Assembly (NCBI GenBank): GCA_045531205.1
Contig: JAZSDN010000018.1
Coordinates: 20,173 to 84,172, forward strand
DNA: 64,000 nt
Source: JAZNQL01 sp045531205
GTDB lineage: Bacteria > Bacillota > Clostridia > UMGS1883 > UMGS1540
Direction: 5' to 3'
Shown here one piece after another: positions 9,351-18,888 of this stretch. Each line of letters begins with the position of its first letter. Positions within the stretch are counted from its first letter, which is position 1. The notes below the pieces were generated by a model. That model worked only from the letters and a program-made list of their open reading frames with translations. It searched no databases and had not been told where the DNA came from. The position numbers and the translations under genes are program-made.

Positions 9351-9397
9351 AAAAATCACTTTCCAAAAATATAATGTTTTCGGAGGGTGATTTTTTT
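9351..9397 (+). terminator. Rho-independent terminator that contains the next gene's ribosome binding site and start
   Basis: The left arm AAAAATCACTTTCC (9351-9364) pairs with GGAGGGTGATTTTT (9382-9395), using two G-U pairs, and the inner AAAA/TTTT can extend it. Seven T residues follow (9391-9397). It ends the polysaccharide/MATE operon. The GGAGG at 9382-9386 and TTG at 9396 used by the symporter gene lie in the right arm and T-tract. Confidence 0.7.
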
Positions 9398-10676
9398 GGC
9401 TTTATTAAAAGAAATAACTTGCGGTTTGCCTGTACAGCTTCTCTTGCTTTTTGTAGGAATTTATTATACATTCAAGCTCAACTTCTTCCAGATAAGAAAA
9501 TTCGGGAAAGTTTTAAAAAATCTGTTCAAAAAAGATACTAACGACGGAATAAGCTCACGTCAGGCTATGCTTGTGGCACTTGGCGGGAGCCTTGGAATAG
9601 GCAACATTGCAGGTGTTGCAACTGCAATGAGCATAGGCGGTGCGGGGACAGTTTTTTGGATGTGGATATCGGCAGTTTTAGGAATGGCAACAAAATATGC
9701 AGAAACCGTTCTGGCAGTGCATTACAGGAAGAAAAATGCAGACTCTACATTTTCGGGCGGAGCTATGTATTACATAGAAAAGGGCATAAACTGCAAAACT
9801 TTAGCTGTAATTTTTGCTTTGGCGGGAGCTTTGGCATCCTTTGGAGTGGGTAATATAACGCAGGCAAATTCTGTTGCCGAGGCAATGGAACAAACATTTT
9901 TTGTGCCGCCATTTTTAACGGGCATTTTGCTCTTTTTACTTTGCGGTACAGTTTTAATCGGAGGGGCAAAAAAGATAGCAGGCTTTATGGAAAAGCTTGT
10001 GCCTTATATGACACTTTTTTACACTTTGGGATGCGTATATATTCTCTTTTTACACGCCGACATTTTAGGGGAAGCATTTAAAAAAATAATAACAGAAGCT
10101 TTCTGCGGAAATTCGCTATTGGGGGCAGGTGCAGGCTTAGCTTTGAGAGAAGGAATTTCAAAAGGCCTTTTTTCAAATGAAGCAGGTATGGGAAGTACCG
10201 CAATTGCCTACGCATCATCTTCCGAAAAAGACCCCGTAGGACAAGGTATGATGGGTATTTTTGAGGTATTTGTTGATACAATACTTGTGTGTACCCTGAC
10301 AGCACTTACCCTTATTGTAACCGATAGCTTTGCATTTGGAGGAATGAGCGGGGCTATAAATGCATTCGAAAGTATAATGCCTTTTTTCGGCGGACCTTTT
10401 ATAGCCGTTTCCTCGGTTTTATTTGCATTTGCAAGCATTGTTGCGTGGTCTTATTACGGAAGGGTTTGCAGTGAATATCTGTTTGGAAAAATGGGCGGAA
10501 AAATATATGTTTTTTTATTTTCCTTTGCCTTAATTCCCGGTTCTGTATTCGAAATTTCACTTGCGTGGGACATAGCCGATATTTTAAACGGACTTATGAT
10601 GATACCCAATCTTTTTGCACTTATAATTTTGTCAAAAAAAGTTGTAAATCTTACTAAAAATTCACTTTACATATAA
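9396..10676 (+). CDS. Sodium:alanine symporter family (AGCS) amino-acid transporter
   Basis: A 426-residue Na+-coupled amino-acid carrier with about 10-11 membrane helices. The AGCS signature is visible near residues 65-75 (GGSLGIGNIAGVATA), followed by FWMWISAVLGMATKYAE and later EGISKGLFSNEAGMGS. The TTG at 9396 is preferred because GGAGG lies eight bases upstream; the in-frame GTG at 9387 sits inside that site. The protein is slightly shorter than usual at the N-terminus. The start is buried in a terminator hairpin, so translation or read-through may be controlled by folding. Its 3' end carries the mutS promoter. Confidence 0.87.
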   Translation: MALLKEITCGLPVQLLLLFVGIYYTFKLNFFQIRKFGKVLKNLFKKDTNDGISSRQAMLVALGGSLGIGNIAGVATAMSIGGAGTVFWMWISAVLGMATKYAETVLAVHYRKKNADSTFSGGAMYYIEKGINCKTLAVIFALAGALASFGVGNITQANSVAEAMEQTFFVPPFLTGILLFLLCGTVLIGGAKKIAGFMEKLVPYMTLFYTLGCVYILFLHADILGEAFKKIITEAFCGNSLLGAGAGLALREGISKGLFSNEAGMGSTAIAYASSSEKDPVGQGMMGIFEVFVDTILVCTLTALTLIVTDSFAFGGMSGAINAFESIMPFFGGPFIAVSSVLFAFASIVAWSYYGRVCSEYLFGKMGGKIYVFLFSFALIPGSVFEISLAWDIADILNGLMMIPNLFALIILSKKVVNLTKNSLYI

Positions 10677-10694
10677 ACGCTATTATGTTATAAT
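10666..10694 (+). promoter_or_regulatory. mutS operon promoter
   Basis: TTTACA (10666-10671), 17 bases, TATAAT (10689-10694). The -35 box lies inside the last codons of the symporter gene. The start of mutS is 36 bases beyond the -10 box. Near-consensus housekeeping sigma promoter seen directly. Confidence 0.75.
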
Positions 10695-10730
10695 ATATTT
10701 ATATATAATTTATTGATTCGGGGCGATTAT

Positions 10731-13331
10731 ATGGCTAAAGATAAAAATGAAATGACACCAATGATGAAGCAATATCTGGCAATAAAGGAAGGATACAAGG
10801 ATTCTATCCTTTTTTTCCGTTTGGGTGACTTTTATGAGATGTTTTTTGACGATGCGAAGGTAGCGTCAAAAGAACTTGAAATATCTTTAACCGGCCGTAA
10901 CTGCGGACAGGAAGAACGTGCCCCAATGTGCGGAGTCCCTTATCATGCGGCAGAAACATATATAGCAAAGCTTGTAGCAAAAGGGTATAAAGTTGCAATA
11001 TGCGAGCAGGGTGAAGTGGAAGAAGGCAGAAAAAATATAGTGGAACGCACAGTTACAAGAGTTATAACACCCGGCACAGTTTTAAACGAAGACCTTTTGA
11101 ACGAACGTAAAACAAACTATATGTGTTCTGTGTACAAAAAAGGAGAGCAAAGCGGAATAACACTTTGCGAGCTTTCTACAGGTCATATTATGACAACAAG
11201 CTTTGAGGACGACAAAAATCTTTTAAAGATTGCAGAAGAAATGTACCGATTTAAACCCGTTGAAGCAGTAGTGAATATCGAGGCTTATGAAAACGAAACA
11301 CTTAAAAAATATACAGCAGAACACAGCGTTCGTCTTGAACTTTTAAACGACACTTTTTTTGACGAGGATTTTGCAAGAAAAGAAACATATACAAAGTTTG
11401 CCTCAAAAAGTGCAGATTTAAATTCTTTTATGAGCATAGCAACAGGCGCATTGCTTTATTATTTAAAACAGACCCAGCAGATGAGTCCCGACCATATTAT
11501 AGACATTGACGTGTATGAATCCTCACAGTTTATGGAGATTGACACTTCGGCACACAAAAATCTTGAAATAACAGAGAACACGCACGACAGAAAGAAAAAG
11601 GGTTCGCTTTTATGGGTTTTGGATGATACAAAAACCACAATGGGCTCACGTACAATAAAAAGCTGGCTTATAAGACCGCTTTTGAATTGCTCAAAAATAA
11701 ACGAAAGACAAAATGCGGTTGAAGAGTTTATAAATAATATGCCCATGCGTGAAGATTTGCGTGAAGCAATGATAAACATTATGGACGTTGAACGTATTAC
11801 GGGCAGAATAATTATGGGAACTGCAAACGCCAGAGATTTGGTAAGACTTAAAGTTTCGCTTTCTTATCTTCCTGAAGTAAAGGCAATTTTAAATGGTGCA
11901 ACATCAAGACTTTTGCAGGACCAGAATGATGCAATAGAAGACCTTTCTGAAATAACAGACCTTATTGAAAGAGGAATTGTTGACGAGCCTCCCCTTATTT
12001 TGCGTGATGGCGGAATAATCAAAGAGGGTTTTTCGGAAGAACTTGACGAGCTTAAAAAGATTCGCGATGGCGGGCACAGCATTATAGCAGACCTTGAAAT
12101 GGCCGAAAAAGAAAAAACAGGCATCAAAAACTTGAAAATAGCATTTAACAAAGTGTTCGGCTACTACATAGAAGTATCAAAAGGAAATATAGACAAGGTT
12201 CCCGAGCATTACGTAAGAAAACAAACAACCGTAAATTCAGAACGTTATATAACCGAAGATTTAAAGAGGGTTGAAGACAGCGTTTTAGGTGCATCTGAAA
12301 AAAGTGTAGCTTTAGAGTATAAGCTTTTTCAGGATATAAGACAAAAAATAGCATCTTATGTTGATAAAATACAAAAGACCGCCCGTGCAATAGGCGTGCT
12401 TGATGCATTGGCATCGCTTTCCTGCGTTGCCGCAAAAAACAATTTTGTAAGACCTGAGGTTGATTTATCGGACAAGCTTTTTATAAAAGAGGGCAGACAC
12501 CCTGTTGTAGAACGTGTAACACAAGACCTCTTTGTACCGAATGATACTATTTTAGACTGTGATTTAAACAGACTTGCAATTATAACAGGCCCCAATATGG
12601 CGGGTAAATCAACTTATATGAGACAGATAGCCCTAATAGCTATAATGGCACAGATGGGAAGCTTTGTGCCTGCAAAATCCTGCCGAGTGGGAATAGTGGA
12701 CAAGCTTTATACACGTATCGGTGCATCGGATGACTTGAATGCAGGACAGAGTACCTTTATGGTGGAAATGAGCGAGGTTGCCGAAATTGTTTCGGGGGCA
12801 ACACAAAGAAGCTTGCTTATTTTAGACGAAATAGGAAGAGGCACAAGTACATTTGACGGACTGTCCATTGCGTGGGCTGTGCTTGAATATTGTGCATCAA
12901 AGCTTAAAGCAAAAACTCTTTTTGCAACACATTACCACGAGCTTACCGATATAGAAGATAAAATGGAAGGTGTATTGAATTACCGTGTTGCCGTAAAAAA
13001 ACGCGGAGACGATATAATTTTTATACGTAAAATAGTGCGTGGCGGAGCTGACGAAAGCTATGGTATAGAAGTAGCAAAGCTTGCAGGTGTTCCGAACGAA
13101 ATAATAAACCGTGCCAAAAAGATTTTAGCAGGGCTTGAATCGGGCGAAGGTGAAATTAAAATAAGAGGAGCACAAAAAAGACAGCCAAGCGAAGACCAAC
13201 TTGGGTTTGACTCGATAAGAGAAAAAGAAATCATAAATCAGCTTAAACTGATAGATGTAAACACGCTTTCACCCATAGAAGCGTTGAGTGAACTTTTTAA
13301 ACTTTCACAGATGGCGAAGGAGACCGAGTAA
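10731..13331 (+). CDS. mutS: DNA mismatch repair protein MutS
   Basis: An 866-residue ATPase that recognises mismatches and small loops and recruits MutL. The mismatch-reading FYEMF motif is present near residue 35 (RLGDFYEMFFDDA), followed by connector, lever/clamp region and the C-terminal ABC-type ATPase with Walker A GPNMAGKST, the Q/signature region and Walker B LLILDEIGRGTS. Length matches bacterial MutS1. ATG 10731 is preferred to an in-frame TTG at 10713 because a GGGG site precedes it and the family starts here. It is first of a coupled mutS-mutL-miaA operon (TAATG overlap with mutL). Confidence 0.97.
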   Translation: MAKDKNEMTPMMKQYLAIKEGYKDSILFFRLGDFYEMFFDDAKVASKELEISLTGRNCGQEERAPMCGVPYHAAETYIAKLVAKGYKVAICEQGEVEEGRKNIVERTVTRVITPGTVLNEDLLNERKTNYMCSVYKKGEQSGITLCELSTGHIMTTSFEDDKNLLKIAEEMYRFKPVEAVVNIEAYENETLKKYTAEHSVRLELLNDTFFDEDFARKETYTKFASKSADLNSFMSIATGALLYYLKQTQQMSPDHIIDIDVYESSQFMEIDTSAHKNLEITENTHDRKKKGSLLWVLDDTKTTMGSRTIKSWLIRPLLNCSKINERQNAVEEFINNMPMREDLREAMINIMDVERITGRIIMGTANARDLVRLKVSLSYLPEVKAILNGATSRLLQDQNDAIEDLSEITDLIERGIVDEPPLILRDGGIIKEGFSEELDELKKIRDGGHSIIADLEMAEKEKTGIKNLKIAFNKVFGYYIEVSKGNIDKVPEHYVRKQTTVNSERYITEDLKRVEDSVLGASEKSVALEYKLFQDIRQKIASYVDKIQKTARAIGVLDALASLSCVAAKNNFVRPEVDLSDKLFIKEGRHPVVERVTQDLFVPNDTILDCDLNRLAIITGPNMAGKSTYMRQIALIAIMAQMGSFVPAKSCRVGIVDKLYTRIGASDDLNAGQSTFMVEMSEVAEIVSGATQRSLLILDEIGRGTSTFDGLSIAWAVLEYCASKLKAKTLFATHYHELTDIEDKMEGVLNYRVAVKKRGDDIIFIRKIVRGGADESYGIEVAKLAGVPNEIINRAKKILAGLESGEGEIKIRGAQKRQPSEDQLGFDSIREKEIINQLKLIDVNTLSPIEALSELFKLSQMAKETE

Positions 13332-15145
13332 TGGGAAAGATAAATGTCTTAAATTCCGAGGTTGCGGCTTTAATAGCAGCTGGTGAGGTTGTTGAAAGAC
13401 CTTCTTCTGTTATAAAAGAACTTGTAGAAAACTCAATAGATGCAGGTGCAAAACATATAACCTGCGAAATAAAAAACGGCGGAGTTTCTTATATGAGAGT
13501 TACCGACGATGGATGCGGCATTGCACCCGAAGATGTTGAAAATGCCTTCTTGCGTCACAGCACAAGTAAAATATCGGTAAAAGACGACCTTGAAAGTATT
13601 TTGACTCTCGGCTTCAGAGGAGAAGCTTTGCACAGTATAGCGGCAGTTTCTACTATTGAAATGATGACCAAACGTCCCGAGGATACCGAAGGAACATATA
13701 TAAAAATAACATCAGGCAATGTAGAAGAGCTTGAGGGAACAGGTTGTCCGTCAGGCACAACAATAACAGTTAAAGAACTCTTTTTTAACACTCCTGCCAG
13801 AATGAAGTTTTTAAAAAAAGATTCGGTTGAAGCGGGTTACATAGAAGATATTTTAAGAAAAATAGCTCTTGGTAATCCTGACATTTCTTTTAAGTTCATA
13901 AACAACCAAAAAGAAATTTTCTTTACAAGCGGTGACGGCATATTAAAAAATACAGTTTACTCAATATACGGAAAAGAAACAGCCTCTGCAATGCTTGAAA
14001 CAGAATACGAGGAAGATGGTGTTAAAGTCTGGGGACTTGTAGGTAATCCATCACTTTCACGTCCTAACCGCAGTATGCAGACATACTATGTAAACGGAAG
14101 ATGCGTTACAAACAAAAGTCTTTATATGTCACTTTTGGAAAGCTATAAAAACAAAATAATGACAGGCAGATTCCCTGTTTGCGTTTTAAATGTAAAAATA
14201 AATCCCGCACAATGCGATGTAAACGTGCATCCGTCAAAGGCTGAAATAAAATTTTCAAACGATAAAATAGTTTATGATGCAGTATACTGGGCTGCAAAAA
14301 ATGCCCTCTATGCACAAGATGAACACAGAGAATTTGTTATTGAAAAGTTAATACCGCCGACAGTAGAGGATGAAGAAGTATTTGAGGAAAAACCCGCTCC
14401 TGAAAAAAGCTTTATTCCGTTTAAAAAAACAGAGAAGCCTTTTATTCCTTTTGAGGAAAGCAAAGTGTTTTTGGCAGAGGAACCAAAGGTTAAAACTGAT
14501 TATCTGCAAAAAAACACAGAAGTTTTTGAAAGTGTTGAAGAAACAACGCAGGAAGAAATAACCGAAATTGAAAGAATACCCCGAATAATAGGACAGCTTT
14601 TTGATACATATCTTCTGTGCGAGGATGAAGCTCTTTTGCTTATAGACCAACATGCAGCACACGAGAGAATAATATACGAAAAGCTAAAAAAAGAAAAAGA
14701 CGAAAAAACAGCTTCTCCGCAAATGCTTATGATCCCCGAAATAAAAAAGCTTACACCATCGGAGTTTGCAGTTTTTCAAAGTAATACAGAATTCTTTGAA
14801 AGTGTAGGCTTTGAAGCTGAAGAATTTGGCATAAATACAATAAAAATTTCGGCACTTCCAGCCACTTTGGCAGACGATAACGCAGGCAATGCCATTGTAG
14901 AAATTATTGACGCTCTTTCAAATTCAAACAAAGCAAAAGAAACGGCAAAGCAGGAATATGCTCTTTACAGAGTTGCCTGCAGAGCGGCAATAAAAGCGGG
15001 ACATACTATGAAGTATGAAGAACAACAGCAGCTTGTGCGAGAAGCTTTAAGGCTTGAAAAGAGTGCAACCTGCCCGCACGGAAGACCTATAATTTTAAGA
15101 CTTACCAAAACAGAAATAGAAAAACAGTTCAAGAGGATAGTTTGA
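13331..15145 (+). CDS. mutL: DNA mismatch repair protein MutL (with endonuclease motif)
   Basis: A 604-residue GHKL ATPase that links MutS recognition to strand removal. The N-terminal ATPase motifs are clear (VVERPSSVIKELVENSIDAG, TDDGCGI, GFRGEAL). An acidic linker spans about residues 335-415. The C-terminal dimerisation domain has DQHAAHERIIYE, the DQHA-x2-E-x4-E endonuclease motif found where MutH is absent, and CPHGRP near the end. It therefore should nick DNA itself. The ATG overlaps the mutS stop. Confidence 0.96.
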   Translation: MGKINVLNSEVAALIAAGEVVERPSSVIKELVENSIDAGAKHITCEIKNGGVSYMRVTDDGCGIAPEDVENAFLRHSTSKISVKDDLESILTLGFRGEALHSIAAVSTIEMMTKRPEDTEGTYIKITSGNVEELEGTGCPSGTTITVKELFFNTPARMKFLKKDSVEAGYIEDILRKIALGNPDISFKFINNQKEIFFTSGDGILKNTVYSIYGKETASAMLETEYEEDGVKVWGLVGNPSLSRPNRSMQTYYVNGRCVTNKSLYMSLLESYKNKIMTGRFPVCVLNVKINPAQCDVNVHPSKAEIKFSNDKIVYDAVYWAAKNALYAQDEHREFVIEKLIPPTVEDEEVFEEKPAPEKSFIPFKKTEKPFIPFEESKVFLAEEPKVKTDYLQKNTEVFESVEETTQEEITEIERIPRIIGQLFDTYLLCEDEALLLIDQHAAHERIIYEKLKKEKDEKTASPQMLMIPEIKKLTPSEFAVFQSNTEFFESVGFEAEEFGINTIKISALPATLADDNAGNAIVEIIDALSNSNKAKETAKQEYALYRVACRAAIKAGHTMKYEEQQQLVREALRLEKSATCPHGRPIILRLTKTEIEKQFKRIV

Positions 15146-16068
15146 TGATACCTTTAATTGCAATAGTGGGGCCCACAGCATCGGGCAAAACTGCACTTGC
15201 CGTACAGGTTGCAAAAGACCTTGGCGGGGAAATTATTTCGGCAGATTCTATGCAGATTTATAAAAAAATGAATATAGGAACGGCAAAACCTTCAATGGAG
15301 GAAAGGGAAGGTATACCTCACTATATGCTTGATGTGGCAGAACCAGGGGAAAGCTTTTCTGTTGACCGCTTTGCAAAAGAGGCACACAGACTAATAAAGG
15401 ACATACATTCACGCGGTAAAGTTCCCATTATAGCGGGCGGAACAGGTCTTTACGTTGATACAGTTTTAAATAATATAAAGCTTTCCGAAAATTCATTTGA
15501 TGAAGAAATAAGACAAAAGCTTGAAGAAGAAGCCGAAATAAAAGGCAAAGAATATATGTACCAAAAGCTTTGCGATATTGACCCCGACGCAGCAGCAAAA
15601 CTGCACGTAAATGACCATAAAAGAATTATCCGTGCACTTGAAATTTATGCTATTACGGGCAAAACAAAAACAGAGCTTGACAAAGAGTCAAAAAAAACAG
15701 AAAAAATATACAACTCTTTAACATTTGCTATTGCATTAGACAGAAAAATTTTGTATAATAGAATAGATATACGTGTAGATAAAATGATGGAAGAAGGACT
15801 TTTAGAAGAAGTTGCTTCTTTAAAAGACGTTTTAGGGGAAAACACAACTGCCGTTCAAGGACTCGGATATAAAGAAATTATAGATTATTTTAACGGCAAA
15901 ACAACACTTTCCGATGCAGTTGAGCTTATAAAAAAATCTACCCGTAACTATGCTAAAAGACAGCTTACGTGGTTTCGACGCAATAAAGATATTATATGGC
16001 TTGATGCAGAAAAGCCGCTTGAGGATATGCTTCTCACAATAAGAAAGGAATGGGAAAGCATTGGGTAA
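15145..16068 (+). CDS. miaA: tRNA dimethylallyltransferase MiaA
   Basis: A 307-residue enzyme that prenylates A37 of tRNAs reading UNN codons, using dimethylallyl pyrophosphate. The P-loop GPTASGKTAL, the segment SADSMQIYKKMNIGTAKP and GGTGLYVDTVL identify it. ATG 15145 overlaps the mutL stop (TGATG) after an AGAGGA site; the TTG three bases earlier is less likely. The mutS-mutL-miaA order is common in Firmicutes. The usual hfq does not follow. Confidence 0.96.
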   Translation: MIPLIAIVGPTASGKTALAVQVAKDLGGEIISADSMQIYKKMNIGTAKPSMEEREGIPHYMLDVAEPGESFSVDRFAKEAHRLIKDIHSRGKVPIIAGGTGLYVDTVLNNIKLSENSFDEEIRQKLEEEAEIKGKEYMYQKLCDIDPDAAAKLHVNDHKRIIRALEIYAITGKTKTELDKESKKTEKIYNSLTFAIALDRKILYNRIDIRVDKMMEEGLLEEVASLKDVLGENTTAVQGLGYKEIIDYFNGKTTLSDAVELIKKSTRNYAKRQLTWFRRNKDIIWLDAEKPLEDMLLTIRKEWESIG

Positions 16069-17191
16069 AGTTTGGAAAATAATTTTAATATTTATAATAT
16101 GCTTCGGTGCTTTCAATGTTTTTGTTCTTTTTTCAAACGATGCAAAAACACAGCAGGCAGTTTACAGTGTAATAGAGGATTCATTTTCAAAAACGGCATA
16201 TCTTATAAAAGAGGAAACCATACTTTCGGGAATTGAAGATGAAAAATCAAAGCTTTATGTCAACGAAGGCGAAAGAGTTGCCAAGGGTCAGGAAATTCTG
16301 GCTTTGCTTGATAACGGGGGAGATACTTCTGCACAGGACGAGCTTGACAGCATAAACGAAAGAATCAAAGCAATAGAACGTGCGGCAGACACTCCTGAAA
16401 ACGCAGTTTTATTATCAGAAGAAATAAAGAAAAAGAATAATCAGATTATTTACTATAATGCAAGAGGAGATATAAAAACAACTCTTGAGTTAAAAAAAGA
16501 AATACTGCTTCTTATAAACGAAAAAGCGGCAGCCTCAAATCAGGATAATTCAGCAGTTTTAGCTGAACTTAAAACAAGAAAAACCGAGCTTGAAAACATT
16601 ATTCTGGCAAACAAAAAGGCAACAGTATATGCACCTTGTGCAGGTACACTTTTTATAGGTCTTGACGGGCTTGAACAAACACTAGGTTTTTCAGAAATAA
16701 ATTCCTTAACAGCCGACACTCTTAAAACCCAGCTTAAAAATCAAAAAGAACAAAATGGATACAAAATAATAAACAATCATAAATTTTATATAGCTTTCGT
16801 TGTAGATAACGAGCAAGCTAAAGAACTGGGCGAAAAATCGGTAAGAGTAAGATTTTCAGAAATTTCGGACAAGCTTGTAAACGCACATTTTGTAAGAAGC
16901 GAGCAAGGGGATAAAGAAACTCTTATAATTTACAGTTGCACAGAAGATATAGGTGTTTTAATTTCTGCAAGAGAAACAGAAGCAGAAATAATAAAAAGTA
17001 TGTATGAAGGCTTTAAAATCCCAATGTCAGCAATAAGAAATAACGAAGGACTTACGGGCGTGTATGTAGATTCGCTTGGAAGACGGGAATTTAAACAGAT
17101 AGAAATCATTTATAAAACAGAAAACTATGTAATGGCAAAACCTGCAGGAGAAAAACCTCTTGCAATGTACGATAATATAATAATTGATTAG
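16061..17191 (+). CDS. HlyD-like membrane-anchored protein
   Basis: A 376-residue protein with one N-terminal transmembrane helix (about residues 5-23), then a lipoyl/barrel-sandwich region (ILSGIEDEKSKLYVNEGERVAKGQEILAL in pieces), a helical hairpin (about residues 85-185) and a beta-barrel domain. This is the layout of HlyD/RND-type adaptor proteins. No transporter gene adjoins it. The TTG start at 16061 overlaps the miaA end and has AAGGAA ten bases upstream. Its location before ylmE-sepF-divIVA suggests an envelope or division role in this lineage, which is inference only. Confidence 0.7.
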   Translation: MGKVWKIILIFIICFGAFNVFVLFSNDAKTQQAVYSVIEDSFSKTAYLIKEETILSGIEDEKSKLYVNEGERVAKGQEILALLDNGGDTSAQDELDSINERIKAIERAADTPENAVLLSEEIKKKNNQIIYYNARGDIKTTLELKKEILLLINEKAAASNQDNSAVLAELKTRKTELENIILANKKATVYAPCAGTLFIGLDGLEQTLGFSEINSLTADTLKTQLKNQKEQNGYKIINNHKFYIAFVVDNEQAKELGEKSVRVRFSEISDKLVNAHFVRSEQGDKETLIIYSCTEDIGVLISARETEAEIIKSMYEGFKIPMSAIRNNEGLTGVYVDSLGRREFKQIEIIYKTENYVMAKPAGEKPLAMYDNIIID

Positions 17192-17203
17192 AGGTTAATT
17201 AAA

Positions 17204-17893
17204 TTGAGCCTTATAGCAGAAAATCTTAAAAGCATACATCAAAAAGTATCTTTGGCTGCTCAAAAATCAGGCAGAAGGGCAGAAGATATTATGATTTTAG
17301 CAGCCACAAAAACAGTTGACCCGTTCAGAATAAATGAGGTGCTGGAACAAGGGATAATAAATATAGGCGAAAACCGTGTTCAGGAGCTTTGCGATAAATA
17401 CGATTCTGTAAGTGATAAAGCAGTATGGCATTTAATAGGCCACTTGCAGACAAACAAGGTAAAATATATTATCGACAAAGCATCACTTATCCACTCGGTT
17501 GACAGTGAAAAGCTTATTTGTGAAATAGAAAATCAGGCAAAAAAACACGGCATAACCGCCCACATTCTTATCGAAGTGAACCAGTCGGGAGAAGAATCAA
17601 AATTTGGGATATCTCCCAGCGAACTTGAAGAGATAATAGAACGCAACGAAGAAAGAGAATATGTAAAAATTGACGGACTTATGACTGTTGCCCCAAACTC
17701 TGATGAAAGCGAGGTAAGAGAAGTTTTTTCATCTCTTAACAAAACCTTTTTAAAGCTTTCACAAAAAGAGTTTAAAAATACAAAAATGAAATATCTTTCC
17801 ATGGGGATGAGCGGTGACTATGAAATTGCAATCGAAGAAGGGGCAAACATAGTACGCATAGGCAGCGCCATATTCGGAAAACGTAATTATTAA
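17204..17893 (+). CDS. ylmE: YggS/YlmE-family PLP homeostasis protein
   Basis: A 229-residue single-domain alanine-racemase-like TIM-barrel protein that binds pyridoxal phosphate and balances free PLP and amino/keto-acid pools. Visible marks are ILAATKTVDP (PLP-lysine strand), GENRVQELCDKY, WHLIGHLQTNKVKY, IEVNQSGEESKFG and the C-terminal LSMGMSGDYEIAIEEGAN. The TTG start at 17204 follows a GAGG site. It stands directly before sepF as in many Gram-positive division clusters. Confidence 0.93.
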   Translation: MSLIAENLKSIHQKVSLAAQKSGRRAEDIMILAATKTVDPFRINEVLEQGIINIGENRVQELCDKYDSVSDKAVWHLIGHLQTNKVKYIIDKASLIHSVDSEKLICEIENQAKKHGITAHILIEVNQSGEESKFGISPSELEEIIERNEEREYVKIDGLMTVAPNSDESEVREVFSSLNKTFLKLSQKEFKNTKMKYLSMGMSGDYEIAIEEGANIVRIGSAIFGKRNY

Positions 17894-17926
17894 AATTTAA
17901 TTATACATAGAAAGGATTGAATGGTA

Positions 17927-18361
17927 ATGGCTAATATTTTTGGAAAACTCGGCGATATGATTTTTGGCGAAGATGACGATAACTTTGAAGAGTTCGAGGA
18001 AAAAGAAGTAGAGAAAAAACCTTTAAGACCCGAAAGAAAGGCAGAAAAGAGCGACAGAGTTGTAAACATTCATGCAACAACACAGCTTGAAGTTGCAGTA
18101 TTGCAGCCTCATTCCTATGAAGATGCAAGAGATATTGCAGACAGACTCAAAAGCAAAAGAGCAGTTGTTATAAATCTTGAATCTTTAGACCACGAAGAAG
18201 CTAAAAAGGTTTTAGACTTTGTAAGCGGTGTAGTATATGCACTTGAAGGTGATATACAAAAAGTTTCAGGCGGCATATTCTTAATCGCTCCTTATAACGT
18301 AACCATCGCAGGCGACGTTAAGGACGAACTTCGAAAAGGAATATTCCCATTTGGATTTTAA
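17927..18361 (+). CDS. sepF: Cell division protein SepF
   Basis: A 144-residue FtsZ-binding, membrane-attached protein that bundles FtsZ protofilaments. The N-terminus (MANIFGKLGDMIFG) is an amphipathic membrane anchor, an acidic linker follows, and the DUF552 core covers about residues 50-140 (VAVLQPHSYEDARDIADRL, AVVINLESLDHEEAKKVLDF, LIAPYNVTI). Two in-frame ATGs exist; 17927 is preferred because AAAGGA is correctly spaced for it, while 17921 is too close. It precedes divIVA; the usual intervening ylmG and ylmH genes are absent. Confidence 0.93.
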   Translation: MANIFGKLGDMIFGEDDDNFEEFEEKEVEKKPLRPERKAEKSDRVVNIHATTQLEVAVLQPHSYEDARDIADRLKSKRAVVINLESLDHEEAKKVLDFVSGVVYALEGDIQKVSGGIFLIAPYNVTIAGDVKDELRKGIFPFGF

Positions 18362-18390
18362 AAAACAATAGATAAAAGGAGGTATACAAA

Positions 18391-18882
18391 ATGTTTTCTC
18401 CGTTAGAACTTGAAAAAATAGAGTTTGAAACAAAGCTTGGCGGTTACAAAAAAGAAAGTGTTGATCACTTTATGAGTGTTTTCTGCAAAGATTATGAAAC
18501 TCTGTATAAAGAAAATATAGCCTATAAAGATAAAGTGGGCGTTTTAGAAGAGCTTGTAAGCAAGTATAAATCTATGGAAGATTCGATGCACAGTGCCCTG
18601 ATGCTTGCGCAAACAACAAGCGAAGCTGCTTTAAAAAACGCAACCGAAAAGGCTGACCAGATGATAGCAGCAGCACAGAACAAAATAGATATTATGAACA
18701 AAGAAGCGGAAGAAAAGGTACGTGAAATTGCTGTAAAGCAGGATGATATGAAGCGTAATACCGCAGCTTTTGTTACAAAAAATATAGCTGTACTTAAAAC
18801 ACAGATAGATATATTAAACGGAATGCTTGAAGAAGTACTTTCATCTCATTCCAATATGCAAGGCAGCGAAGGAAAGGATTGA
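18391..18882 (+). CDS. divIVA: DivIVA domain protein
   Basis: A 163-residue coiled-coil protein that recognises negatively curved membrane at septa and poles. The N-terminal membrane-binding segment reads FSPLELEKIEFETKLGGYKK followed by VDHFMSVFCKDYETLYKEN, a standard DivIVA head. The rest (about residues 45-155) is a nearly continuous, alanine/lysine/glutamate-rich coiled coil. A strong AAAAGGAGG lies ahead of the ATG. It is shorter at the C-terminus than B. subtilis-type proteins. ileS follows after six bases. Confidence 0.92.
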   Translation: MFSPLELEKIEFETKLGGYKKESVDHFMSVFCKDYETLYKENIAYKDKVGVLEELVSKYKSMEDSMHSALMLAQTTSEAALKNATEKADQMIAAAQNKIDIMNKEAEEKVREIAVKQDDMKRNTAAFVTKNIAVLKTQIDILNGMLEEVLSSHSNMQGSEGKD

Positions 18883-18888
18883 TTTTAA

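Noticed and set aside
18883..18888. T-box leader for ileS
   Set aside because: Only six bases separate divIVA and ileS; no room for a leader.
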